A program made the translations under genes and the position numbers. DNA of 64,000 nt from Prorocentrum cordatum (Eukaryota; Sar; Dinophyceae; Prorocentrales; Prorocentraceae): contig CAUYUJ010014345.1 of assembly GCA_963575745.1 (NCBI GenBank), positions 342,501-406,500 on the forward strand. Direction: 5' to 3'. Position 1 is the first letter of the stretch; the number at the start of each line of letters is the position of its first letter. Positions 31,129 to 41,183 of this stretch are shown here, in pieces. Below the pieces are notes generated by a model. It worked only from the letters and a program-made list of their open reading frames with translations, made no database searches and had not been told where the DNA came from.

Positions 31129-31165
<37 letters not shown>

Positions 31166-31200
31166 AATATGTGATATATGTATATATATATATATGTGTG
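31060..31200. repeat. (TA)n / (TG)n AT-rich tract
   Basis: TATATG, GTGTAT and TA units. Confidence 0.9.
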
Positions 31201-31247
31201 GAGCAATATATGTGGTGCAATTCACGTTGACTGTCTTGAAGCTGTCC

Positions 31248-31444
31248 TCTTCACTGCTCGTGCAAACATCCCACCCTCCCACTCGCAACTTGGTCGCAAG
31301 ACTTCTTAAGACCGTGACGGTGGGTACCACATGGCACTTGGCAACGACAGCGACGCCGACGACGACAGCGACAACGACCACGACGACTACGCCGACGACG
31401 ACTACGACGACACCGACGACGCGTCCGACGATTTCGACGACGAC

Positions 31445-31485
<41 letters not shown>

Positions 31486-31528
31486 CGACACCGACGACGA
31501 CGACGCCGACGCCGACGACGACGACGAC
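31248..31528. repeat. Direct duplication with GAC tract, copy 2 (interrupted by the TIR element)
   Basis: Sister of 30,698-30,960. Its GAC microsatellite stops at 31,528, where the 9.6-kb element begins. GAC repeats resume at 41,107. Confidence 0.9.
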
Positions 31529-31620
31529 TAGGGGTCGCGTGATTTCGGGGTTTTGGGCGGGCAACATAATGCAATTTGAAACGGAGGGTCGTCGCAAATA
31601 TTTGCAACGTTTGGGGGGTC
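31529..31620 (+). repeat. Left terminal and subterminal inverted repeat of the 9.6-kb element
   Basis: The terminal TAGGGGTCGCGTGATTT is followed by a subterminal block with CAATTTGAAACGGAGGGTCG and GCAAATATTTGCAACG, the inverse of the right end. Confidence 0.7.
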
Positions 31621-31878
31621 TGGCACGAAAAATCACGATCACGTTTTCCTGGGACCACCCAACAAAATATTGCATTTTTTGGAAGCACGCTACTTTTTTC
31701 AAGTGGCCGCGCGCCTCGGGGCCTTGAGCGGGGCCGGCGGAGATTATAAGGTAGAGCTCATTTTTGTTGCCATTCACCGTTGAACTAGCATTGGTTGCAA
31801 GGCACATCGTTGGAAATCGCGTTGCCTCGAAGATTGCGCAGTCATGACACACCTTGTCCGTAGCCGTTTTGGCTCAGA
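31621..31878 (+). other. Leader region upstream of gene A
   Basis: No ORF. The sequence is AT-richer than average. A TAG in frame at 31,861 precedes the ATG of gene A. The promoter is not recognisable. Confidence 0.4.
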
Positions 31879-34800
31879 ATGGATCCTGCACTGATATGGA
31901 AACTTCGTTTCATTTTCAGCACGTATGTTTCAGTGTCAAGGGGTTGCGCAGTCATCCCAGAGACAAACTTGACAGATGTTATATGGTGCTTCGAACATCT
32001 TGTAGGTGAGGCGGTGTGCAAAGACGCAGCATCGCAGAGTTGGGATAAATATTACCTGCCTGTTTCAAAAGGTTTCGAGCTCGACGTTGTCTTCGGGGTA
32101 ATGCAAACACTGGGAGTGGCATGTACTTGGCAAAGCTGGAAAGACGGCTGGGAGGCCGTGCGACCACGACATATAGAGGGATCTTGTGTAGTTTTCGATC
32201 CTGGCAGCGCGGCTGCAGCTGCTGTACCTCACGACGTCGGGGTCGGCACACAACGGATTGTTCGAAAGCAGTTCGAGCGAGCGAATACGTTGCAACGCCA
32301 GCTGCACGTCGAGAGAAAGGCCTACAAACGTTTGGAGACTAAGCTAGCCGTTGCGACGAATAAGATCGATATTCTACAACAGCAAATCGTAGAGAGAAAA
32401 TCTGGGCAACACTTATCATATCGTGCTGGGATGAACGCTGCCCTGCGTCGCATCACATCGCGCGTCTCAGCCGCGCGGTGTGGCTTGTCAATGGGCATGG
32501 ACATTAGCTCGACCACTGTCTCAGCATGGGGGATCAAGGCGGACGCAGCCTTGGTCGCGTCCAGCAGGAGGTTTCACGCAACCACGGCCGATGAGCATGA
32601 TTGTGCGATTTACTTTATTCGGAGCGATGCGACGAATGCCGAAGTCTGGCAAAGGTCGAAATGAATGACGGTTGTGACTTTTACAGACTACTTCAGTTGG
32701 GACAACGAGCAGGAGGAATCACGAACAGATTTTGCTGACCTGCAAGTCGTCGAGGGATCGACTGGCAGGGATTGTTACGCGATGGTGCTGAAAGCTTTGG
32801 AATCGATTGGGGTACCAAGACCATCAGATCCGATAGCAAACAAAGTTTCCATATTTTGCATGGTAACTGACGCTGGTTCCGACGAGTCCAAGATGAGACG
32901 CCTTGCAAAGGAGTCCGTTCGGTTGAATGAGGCGCCAGGGGTATACTTCTTCGACTGCGATTGCTTGCACCACCAGCACCAGCTCATCAAGGGTGCAATG
33001 CTGCAGCGAGGTTCAGAACTCCTCAGGCTGTGCGAGTCGGCTATTGTAAAATATCCTGCGACCGTCGCGAAGATCTTCAACGTATGGAGGGAGCACGCCA
33101 GGTCAATTCATTGCTTATGGATTCTCAAAGCGAACGTCGCTTCAGCACAGAAGTTCACGTCTCGCAGGCCGCCGAAGTGCATCGCCAGCAGGTGGGGATC
33201 GTTCTTTACGTGCGAGTCTGTTCTCGCTGCCATGCCGAATAAAACCATGGCCGAAGTATTCATGGCCGCATCGAGCTCAAAGACACGCAAGCTCGCCAAA
33301 TAATACAAAGAAGAAACCGACGTGGAGAAAGCAATAGAAGCCATGATGTCGATAGACGAGATCGGCAGGGAGGATCGAGACGACTACAAAGAGAAAGTGT
33401 CCAAGTGGTTGTCAGGCGCCACCGCGGGCCTCAATTGTGATATATTTTGGATGGTCTTGCGAATTTCACACCGCGTTGGCACCGTCATTGACGAATTCAG
33501 CAATTTTCTGCAAAGTCACGACAAGAGAGCCAATGCGGGAAAGCCTGGATGCCTAGCGGCGCTGGCGGCGGGCAAAGCAGATTACTTCCATACCAAATTA
33601 TCTGAGCTTGCTGTTCGACGGTCGGCTTGGGGGGGCGCGCTACAGCAAGATAACGACTTACCCTGTGGCATTCGTGCCAAGGTTCTGATGGGCGCGACGT
33701 GGTACGCAGCGTGCGCTGCCGCTGACTTTGATAACCGCATCTGTAGCAGATGCAACGTCTACCCAGTGCGACTGCTGGCGCTCGGGGTTGGTGACCCCGA
33801 CGGCCCGAACGAGCTGAGGAGGAACATCGCTCGCGACGTGGTGGCGTTTCGGCCTGACACCGACTTGAGCAAGTTGGGGGTGGACTTCAATCTATTCAGG
33901 CTCCGCGCTCAGTTCCACGATGATTTCGTGCGAGCTGCGGTCGACGGCAACATGAGTCAGAGCATGAAGTTGTACCGCGTCACGCTCAATATCGGGAGGT
34001 CTCTGAGGCCAGATACGCAGGAGGTCGAGGGCACGAACTCGCTCATAGCAATTGAGTCCGCTATCGCCCCGACAATATCTTTACCATTGCCCAGCAGTAG
34101 GGTCAACAACTCGAAAAGATGCGGGCTCGGCTCACGGAGTGCTAAGATGAGATTGAACTGGAGCGACGTGCGAGGATCCATCGAGAATCTCCGAGACGAG
34201 GCAGTGGAACATTTCGAGTCAATCGAAGCAATCTTGGGTCAGAAAGGCCGCTTCGCGACGCCTCCGCCAATTGACGCTGCGTCCGCCCCAGAACCTGAGA
34301 GGGCGCCAGCCGATGGAGACAAGCAGCTAAGGGACAGGGCGTGTAGGGCATGGGCCTCCAATGTGCACGGACGGCGCAACTCCCCAGAGAGGTTCGTCAT
34401 CGGCGTCGCTGTGGGCGATATTGTGTACGCGCCAATCATTTCGCCCTACAACGTGCAGATGTTCGCCACTGCGACTGACGAGGGCGATGGGCGACCGCTT
34501 GAGCTCCATAGTCCGATCAACGCAGTCAGCGGGTGGGATATGTTTACTTCGTTACTTGGTGCAGAAAGGTCGCATTGGGAAGTCAACTTGAAGACGATTG
34601 CCTGGTCAGGGGTGGGGTCTTTCGATGTTGTTTCGGAGGAGGTCGCGGCGTGGCCACTACCAGAACCCAGCAAACGCAAATGCGTCGCAGCCGCTCCAGG
34701 CCGACCCCCTTCATTGGAAGACGAGGGCGGTGACGCCGACAGCGACGACGACCATGGCGACCAACCAGTCCTGGATGGGATCGCAGTCGACATAGCGCCC

Positions 34801-35520
34801 GAGCCTGACACGAAATCCGACGACGGCGGCGACGGCCCATGCGACGAGCAAGGCGTGCCGACGCCTGAGCCATTGTCAGAGGCGCGGTTGTTGGAGTTGC
34901 GTAGGCTTTGGAAAGATCAGTTCCTCTTGTCTCAGCAGTGCATCGAGCGCTGCAGGGACGAATATCAGGTCAGACCCCTTACGAAACAAGTATCGTTGGT
35001 AGCAACAGTCGGCGAGGACGGAAATATGACAGTTACCTTCATGCAGTTCAAGGGCGCTGGCGACATGTGCGGCCAAATTGTGAACTCGGACGAGAAAGGG
35101 AGATGCAAATTTTCACCTGTTGGGTACTTTCGTTTTCAGTGCTACACGGACGACACGTGCAAAGTCATTTTGGCTAGCACTGGAACCACCATGGTCAAAT
35201 GCAGAGGCGCATATCGGCCTTACTTTGACCCGTGCGTCCTCCGTCTGAAACAGATGTGCAGTGTTCTAGCTTGCAACGGTTGGAGTGCAGATCCGCCGCA
35301 CATGCTTGTGGAGACATGCGCAGCTTGCGGTGGGAGAGATGGCGTTGTCGTCCAATGCCCGCTGTGCTTGTTACACGGGCATATCGCGTGCTTCAAAGCG
35401 TCTAAGAGGCGCGCGTCTGTGAGTGCTGCAACGTGTGCTGGCGCCGTTTGCGCTTTCGACCGTCTCTTTGCAGCCTGGCACCTAGACGAGTCTCACATAT
35501 GCAACCTTTGTCGCCCTTGA
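31879..35520 (+). pseudogene. Gene A: transposase-like protein with PHD-like finger, two in-frame stops
   Basis: One frame runs 1,213 codons from ATG 31,879 to TGA 35,520, broken only by TGA at 32,662 and TAA at 33,301. Visible parts: a coiled coil (about residues 130-175, RANTLQRQLHVERKAYKRLE); FCMVTDAGSDESK; FFDCDCLHHQHQLIKGAML; PPKCIASRWGSFFTCES; an acidic linker near residues 935-1,000; and a C-terminal Cys/His array CAACG-x7-CPLCLLHGHIAC ending HICNLC. The second to fourth parts recall the TDxAxN, CxxHxxxL and TRWxS blocks of hAT-type RNase-H-fold transposases. The last resembles a PHD finger. No BED finger is seen. The assignment to hAT is tentative. Confidence 0.6.
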
Positions 35521-35584
35521 GAACTCGAGAGGGCGCGCTGAAAAAAATGTTAAGACTAGTGATGGTCGGGCAGCCGAGCAGAGG

Positions 35585-35690
35585 AGGGGATGAGGGGGAG
35601 GAGGAGGAAGGGCATCAGAGGAGGAGGAGGAGGAGGAGGAGGTGGAGGAGGAGGAGGACAGGAGGACAACTCCTCCTCCGCCGCCTCCTT
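35585..35690. repeat. GGA purine tract after gene A
   Basis: A GGAGGA microsatellite. A CTC/CCT tract follows at 35,785-35,890. Confidence 0.9.
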
Positions 35691-36045
35691 CTTCTTCCTC
35701 CAGCGCCAGAGAACGATCACGCACTACCCCGGCATGCAACGTGAGCTGACATATTCTGAAATAATTAAGAAAAGGTCGCAAGAGCATCCTCCTCCTCATC
35801 CTGCTCCTCCTCTGGTTGCTTTCCTGCCCCTCCTCCTCCTCCTCCTGCTCCTCCTCCTATTCTGCTCCTCTCCTCCTCCTCTCCTGCCCCGTGCTCCTCT
35901 CCTGCTCATCTCCTGCTATCCCCTCGTTTTCGAACTGGTTCGTCTTAGAGTCAGCGAGTGGCTTCTCGAGGGCCCTTGGAGCAGCTCGGTGACCTCCTCG
36001 GCAGTGTCCACGTGGCACAGCTCGGTGGGCCGCGGCACAAGGGGC

Positions 36046-36420
36046 GCTGCAAATCATTTGAAACGGGGGCGGTAATGTTTCAAATATTTTGAAACAAGAC
36101 AAGGGGTTGTGTCAAATATTTTGAAACGGGACCGCTGGATGTTTCAAAATATTTGAAACACAGATGGGCGTGTTTCAAATATTTTGAAACAAAGGAGTTG
36201 CTGTGGCAAATCTTTTGAAACAGTGCAGTGGGGTGTTTCAAAATATTTGAAACAGAGCTGGGGGTGTTACAAAGCAGGGCAGGTGGTGTGTCAAATAATT
36301 TGAAACGGGGCAGATGGCGTGTCAAATTATTTGAAACAGAGCTGGCGGGTCTTCCAAAGCAGGGCAGTGCGTGTGTCAAATAATTTGAAACGTGGCAGTG
36401 GTGTGTCAAACAATTTGAAG
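36046..36420. repeat. Array of AT-rich palindromes (TTTCAAATATTTGAAA type)
   Basis: Eleven imperfect palindromes start near 36,050, 36,077, 36,110, 36,140, 36,172, 36,206, 36,234, 36,290, 36,321, 36,376 and 36,406. The centres are about 31-33 bp apart, three helical turns. The two gaps hold decayed units (TTACAAAGCAGGGCAGG and TTCCAAAGCAGGGCAG). The best units are GTTTCAAATATTTTGAAAC and GTTTCAAAATATTTGAAAC. The same core occurs near both element ends. Candidate roles are protein-binding iterons or a promoter/operator of gene B. Confidence 0.85.
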
Positions 36421-36744
36421 GAATCAGGGGGGTTGTTCAACATAGCTTGAAAAGAGATTCGGCTGCGTTGTGAATCGACTTGAACCAAAACACCCACCCC
36501 AAATCGCAACAGACAACAGCGTGCGACTCATCGCAGCCCGGTGCACCAGTAGCTGTTTTGGCTCAAACTTTGAGGGCAATCAATCTTCGCGATTGTTCAG
36601 GAATGACTTCTGCTGTGCATGCGGACCAGCTCTACCAGCCTTTACCGTCAATTGCGCAGAGGTTCCCGCAGCTCGACGGCAACCTTCTTCAGGCTTGCCA
36701 CTCGAAAGAATGAGATGCGTGGTACTTCTTACACGCCGACAATC
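36421..36744. other. Spacer between palindrome array and gene B
   Basis: More decayed units to about 36,490 (GTTCAACATAGCTTGAAAAG). No gene is seen in the rest. Confidence 0.4.
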
Positions 36745-37015
36745 AGGCCCTTGATGGGGGCGGATATAGGGCCCAAGGGCCCAAGGAGCCCCCGAGGGAA
36801 GTCCAAGAGGCCCATGGAGGCCCAAAGGGAGGACCCAAGGCGCCTCGGAGATGAGACCCAAGGAGCCCCCAGAAGGACCCAAGGAGGAGCCCCCACGGGA
36901 AGTCCAAGAGGGCCCCAAGATGGGCCTCCAAGCGGGCCCAGGAGGGCCTCGAGGTGGCCAAGAGAGAGGGTCCCGATGGGGACCCAATAGGATCCCGCGG
37001 GACCCTCCCTCTTCC
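36745..37015. repeat. GGCCCAAGGAGCC-type minisatellite
   Basis: Degenerate GGGCCCAAGGAGCCCCC and AAGTCCAAGAGGCCC units, reverse-complement related to 49,700-50,640. Confidence 0.75.
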
Positions 37016-37072
37016 CCAACGGTGACCCCCAACTGTGACCCCCAACAATCCTTGCATCATCCATAGGCAGCT

Positions 37073-40000
37073 GTGTTCGAGGTGTACGCAATCCGCGAGG
37101 ACGTGACACTGTCGTACTTCCGATCAGGCTCATCCTCCTCCTGGCCCTACTCCCCTTGTCACCTCCTCTCCCCCCATCCAGTCCCTCTCCTTGTCCTCCT
37201 GGTCCTACCCCCCTTGTCCCTTGTCACATCCACCTCCCCCCAGCAAGGCAGCAACACCGAGCCCCTGCTGAGCAGGCGCCCTGAGAACAATCGCCGACAG
37301 CGGCGGACGCGCGAAGCCTGCGCCCAAGACATGCTCACCAAGGGCATGTTCGTTGGCGTGCGCGGCGAGCCGTGGGCAGTGGAGTGTGAGCACGGCACCT
37401 ACGCGCTCATGAGTGGCGCCACCATGGTGGAGGCCGTGCACGACGCCTTCAAGGCGCAACCTTCCAACAAGTACGTGCTGCGCACGCTGGCCAACGGCCT
37501 GAAGCATTGCACAGTCTTTCACAAGAGGACGCCTTCGGACGTCTTGAAGTACCTCAAGACTCTGCATAATGACATCCGCTCGGGCGCCTCAACGTCACAC
37601 GTGGAAGTGTTGTCACAGCTGGGGGAGTACCTCGCCGAGTGGAGCAACCACTCGAGGAAGCAGCTAGGTGGATCTCGGGCATGCCCAACGAAAGGAGACG
37701 ACACATACCGCAAGCAGAGGCTCACCTACATCAACAGCCTCTACCAGGACGGCCAACACAGATTCGAGAACCCCTACCAGCTCGGTCGGGTATCAAACTT
37801 GTACAACACGCTGCATCGGCTCAAGTTCTTCGAAGCCTACTCCGAGACCGCGGATGCCTTCACGAATTTCCTGCACCCGAAGTACTCCAAGAACGCGGTC
37901 TTGAACGTCTCGAGTGATATTCTGACAGTAGTGATGAAATTCCAGAGTTCCATGCGCCCTATTATGTTCAAGCACGTTATGATGCAGGCACTCTTGCTTG
38001 CGGTGCCGACTGATAACCAAGCTGCAACGCAGACTTTCGAGTTGTGTACATCGGAATCGATCCAGGGCTTCATGTTTCCAATGGAAGGCGCTGTGGTTCT
38101 CGAGGGCACGGCAGTGACGCCCGCCAAGCGGAGCAGGGCGGCAAAGACTACGGGGTCCACTGCCAACAAGCAGAAGAAGCCAAAGGCTAAGGCAGCGCAG
38201 ATGCCGTCCGAGATTATCACCAGGGATGTGTGCTTGGAACACGACGTGTTGGAGCCCGATGCCGATGCTGACGGCGTCCCTGCCGAGGGGGAGGCGGCGG
38301 CAGATGCAGGTGGCCAGCGCACCCGGCCTAAAATGATGCTCGACTGCTTGGTCTCTGCAGTCGAGTCTGTCATCGGGGGCATCGCCGACGGCGATGTGCA
38401 ATGGAGCGAAGTTGATACCGTGCTTCGGAGGGGCATGGAGTTCCCGCTCGTCGTCAAGAACGGTCGCGGCAACTCCAAGGGCGTCGATGCACTTCTGCCG
38501 CCGACCGACGGGGTCTCGAACTCGAAGAAGCCGCAGCGCTGGACCAAGTGGTCTCAGGTGCAGGCGGGCCTTCGCAACTACCTGTGGCACATGCACGCTG
38601 GCATTGAGGGCGCGCCCGTCGCCGAGCCCGAGGTCGTGGATTCGCAGCCCGCTGGAGGCTCAGAGAACGATCCGCAAGACCAGATCGTGCCGACGGACAT
38701 CGAGAGGCCCGTGTGGGAGCACGACTTGAAGGTCTTCTTGAGCGGCACCTCGGTGGACGAGCTGAAGGCGGCCTTGGGCTCCATCGATTTCGCGTCGGCA
38801 CATTGCTCGCGCGACCACTTCTCCAAGCTACTCCAGGGTGTCAGGTCTGACCCCGCCGTCATTCCAGGTAACGTCAGCATTTCAGTTGTCCTGTCATCGT
38901 TGCATTCGGCAAGGGCCAGCCTGTTGAAGATGGTGGAGGGCATTCGGGGCGCGATTGCAGTGCCGCTCATCCAGGGCTGCGACCGCCATGGTGAAGGCGA
39001 AGGCTTGAAGCCACAAGTGCCCATCGTGATGGTTGGCGTTTTCGACACGACCAAGCAATGCGAGGATTTCGCTTTCGACAGGGTGTTAGAGATCGTGCAT
39101 GTCATCGGGAACACATCCACAGGCTTCTGCAAGGTCACTGGCGACGACTTCACGGCGGCGCTCCACAAACTCTCAACGGTCCCCGTGGGCCTCCTTGGTA
39201 GGGCAGATGTCTTGATGACTTCAAGCGAGATGTGTGTGGAGTTCTGGTCCACGCTGCTTGGCAGAGCTAGCAATGACGACATCCCCACAGTCCTCAACTT
39301 CATCAGCAAGCAGGTGGAGAAGCGCATGGCTGCGCTCAACGAGCGCGATGCGGCAATTGTGGAGAGAGCGAAGGTTGTATCTGATGACTCAGTCCACGAC
39401 GTCTCGAAGCTCCGCGCCGTTGACACGTTCATGCATCTGATGTGCGGGTCGGGCGAAGACTCGGAGGGCAAGCTCGCGGAGCCGTCGTGCCAGGACGGGA
39501 ATGCACACAGCTCGAATTCGCCCGTGCATCCAATGGTCATCAGGAGGTTCATGGCAAAGGTCGAGCTTTTCCTCTACGACGTGACGTCGCGCTCCAGCTC
39601 CGACAAGGGCACCCAGAACGTGTACATCGACTACTCTGGGAAACTGAAGGACACATGGCTCATCGCGAAGCCAGTCTGCAATGACATCGTCCTCAACCTC
39701 GTGGGTCACGTGTCCAACATCGCAACTCAGAACGCCGTCCCGATATGCGAGGCGTTCGGCATGAGGTTCTACGTCCAGGACCCTGTAATCAAGGTAATCA
39801 ACGGCGAGGTGTTCAACCCAGGGTGGTTGGTGAGGGAGAGCGAGGGCGAGCCGACGATGGAGTTCAAGACGACAGTTCACGTGCTGAAGTTTGTATACAG
39901 CCAGGCCATGGCTGCGAGGGAGAAGAGCATCACTGTTGAGGTGGCACTTCCGCGGCTCCAGATTAGCGCTGCCTCGCTGGGGAAGCCAAGCGTGCTTCTC

Positions 40001-40162
40001 AGCAGGCCGCCGATCCCTGGGCAGGTGTCCACAAGCGTCGCCAAGAATCACGCTGCAAAGAGCACCCAACTTGTGATGGCCGCTGCTGGCGGCGCTGACG
40101 GCACCACGCCTCGCGCACCAGCAGGCAAGCAAACGGGCTTGTCGAAATTTTTGCTCCAGTGA
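37073..40162 (+). CDS. Gene B: large unrecognised protein of the TIR element
   Basis: An uninterrupted frame of 1,029 codons. The first 70-85 residues come from CTCC-rich DNA and look untranslated; ATG 37,331 (MLTKGMFVGV) is a likely alternative start, giving about 943 residues. Visible parts: an N-terminal globular region (VRTLANGLKHCTVFHK-like text, residues 120-340); a basic Lys-rich stretch suited to nuclear import (KRSRAAKTTGSTANKQKKPK, about 365); an acidic linker; a middle region with HDLKVFLSGTSVDELKAALG; and a C-terminal region with YIDYSGKLKDTWLIAKPVCN. The end is KQTGLSKFLLQ, close to a PCNA-interacting motif (QxxLxxFF) but with Leu at the last aromatic position. No family is recognised. 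Being intact, it contrasts with gene A. Confidence 0.7.
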   Translation: MFEVYAIREDVTLSYFRSGSSSSWPYSPCHLLSPHPVPLLVLLVLPPLSLVTSTSPQQGSNTEPLLSRRPENNRRQRRTREACAQDMLTKGMFVGVRGEPWAVECEHGTYALMSGATMVEAVHDAFKAQPSNKYVLRTLANGLKHCTVFHKRTPSDVLKYLKTLHNDIRSGASTSHVEVLSQLGEYLAEWSNHSRKQLGGSRACPTKGDDTYRKQRLTYINSLYQDGQHRFENPYQLGRVSNLYNTLHRLKFFEAYSETADAFTNFLHPKYSKNAVLNVSSDILTVVMKFQSSMRPIMFKHVMMQALLLAVPTDNQAATQTFELCTSESIQGFMFPMEGAVVLEGTAVTPAKRSRAAKTTGSTANKQKKPKAKAAQMPSEIITRDVCLEHDVLEPDADADGVPAEGEAAADAGGQRTRPKMMLDCLVSAVESVIGGIADGDVQWSEVDTVLRRGMEFPLVVKNGRGNSKGVDALLPPTDGVSNSKKPQRWTKWSQVQAGLRNYLWHMHAGIEGAPVAEPEVVDSQPAGGSENDPQDQIVPTDIERPVWEHDLKVFLSGTSVDELKAALGSIDFASAHCSRDHFSKLLQGVRSDPAVIPGNVSISVVLSSLHSARASLLKMVEGIRGAIAVPLIQGCDRHGEGEGLKPQVPIVMVGVFDTTKQCEDFAFDRVLEIVHVIGNTSTGFCKVTGDDFTAALHKLSTVPVGLLGRADVLMTSSEMCVEFWSTLLGRASNDDIPTVLNFISKQVEKRMAALNERDAAIVERAKVVSDDSVHDVSKLRAVDTFMHLMCGSGEDSEGKLAEPSCQDGNAHSSNSPVHPMVIRRFMAKVELFLYDVTSRSSSDKGTQNVYIDYSGKLKDTWLIAKPVCNDIVLNLVGHVSNIATQNAVPICEAFGMRFYVQDPVIKVINGEVFNPGWLVRESEGEPTMEFKTTVHVLKFVYSQAMAAREKSITVEVALPRLQISAASLGKPSVLLSRPPIPGQVSTSVAKNHAAKSTQLVMAAAGGADGTTPRAPAGKQTGLSKFLLQ

Positions 40163-40384
40163 GGAGCCGCGAGTGAGTTAGCACTAGCACTCTGCGAGGG
40201 ATGAGTGTTGATGTTGATGTGCCGTGCGCGTTTGTTGCATCGACCTCCGATCCGATCGGTGGAATTCTTTAGACATCGGGCGCTGCCAACGCGTGCTGCG
40301 TGGTGGGGACACGTGCGCCTGGGCACAACAGTTTTCATGAATAGTTAACCAGCTCGCAGCAATGATATTGGGATGCAGGCAGAA
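40163..40384. other. Spacer after gene B
   Basis: No gene and no clear polyadenylation signal. Confidence 0.4.
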
Positions 40385-40394
40385 CTTGGGAGCC

Positions 40395-40870
40395 TTATCC
40401 ACCTCCTCTTCCTCCTCCCTCCTCCTCCCTCCTCCCTCCTGTCCCTCCTGCTCCTGCTCCTGCTCCCTCTTCCCACTCCTGCTCCTCCTGCTGCTGCTCC
40501 TGCTCCCTCTTCTCCCTCCCGCTCCTCGCCCGCCCCTTGCCTTTCCTCCGCCTCCGCGCGGCGCCCAGGGAGGCCGAGTCGGGCCGACGACGGCAACGGC
40601 AACGAGGACGACGGCGAAGACAACGAGGAGGAGGAATACGAGGAGGAGGAGGAGGAGGAGGAGGAGGAGGAGGAGGAGGAGGCCAGTGGCCGATGCAGCT
40701 CACGCTGGAGGAAGAATAATAAGGAGGAGGAGGAGGAGGAGGAGGAGGAGGAGGAGGCGAGGAGGAGGAGGAATGCGAGGAGGTGGAGGCTCGAGGAGGA
40801 GGAGGAGGAGGAGGAGGAGGAGGAGGAAGGAGGATCGGAGGAGGGGAAGGGGGATAATGGATAATGGACA
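40395..40870. repeat. CTC then GGA microsatellites inside the element
   Basis: A CTCC/CTG tract (40,395-40,530) followed by GGA tracts (40,620-40,680, 40,720-40,830). Together they are imperfectly inverted and could pair. Confidence 0.9.
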
Positions 40871-41014
40871 AAAAAGGGAGGGGGAGGAGGAGGATTTATG
40901 CGATGCTCGAGCGGTGTTTGGGAGTAATCGCGATAGAAGCCGCATCGCGATGTCGGAACTTACTGGGGGTTGCTGGAGGTCGGCTTGAGATACGCGCGTC
41001 CTCGACAGGCGTCG

Positions 41015-41106
41015 TGAGACAGGGGCCGTTTCAAATATTTGCCACGCGCGCGTGTTTCAAACGGGGGTTATAGGGGTCAGAAAATCAATATAAATCACGA
41101 CCCCTA
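41015..41106 (-). repeat. Right terminal and subterminal inverted repeat of the 9.6-kb element
   Basis: GTTTCAAATATTTGCCACGC (41,028) and GTGTTTCAAACG, then TAGGGGTC (41,072) and the terminal GACCCCTA (41,099). The last two also form a small local hairpin at the tip. Confidence 0.7.
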
Positions 41107-41137
41107 GACGACGACTTCGACGACGACGACATCGACT

Positions 41138-41183
<46 letters not shown>

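Larger units (their letters stand above)
31529..41106. mobile_element. 9.6-kb TIR element carrying two large genes
   Basis: The left end TAGGGGTCGCGTGATTT and the right end AAATCACGACCCCTA are inverted repeats (15 bp, with a 2-bp gap). Inside each end, blocks 31,572-31,616 and 41,021-41,063 are also inverted homologues, with TTTGAAAC, GCAAATATTTG and AACG words in the same order. Both sides are flanked by GACGACGAC, so the element interrupts a GAC microsatellite and target duplication length cannot be judged. The TAGGG terminus fits the hAT end consensus YARNG. It contains gene A (31,879-35,520, transposase-like), a palindrome array (36,046-36,420) and gene B (37,073-40,162), both plus strand. 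I know of no described element with this layout, but I could not search. Confidence 0.7.

Noticed and set aside
31520-31528. 9-bp target duplication GACGACGAC of the TIR element
   Set aside because: The same triplet repeats run on both sides, so identity of the flanks is uninformative.
36046-36420. CRISPR array
   Set aside because: The repeats are palindromes of about 18 bp with short, related spacers; the context is eukaryotic and no cas genes are present.
37073-37330. First 86 residues of gene B as true N-terminus
   Set aside because: They come from a CTCC-rich stretch and look untranslated; kept only as an alternative start.
31529-41106. Retrovirus-like or giant-virus insertion
   Set aside because: No polymerase, integrase, capsid or LTR is visible; inverted ends fit a DNA element better.
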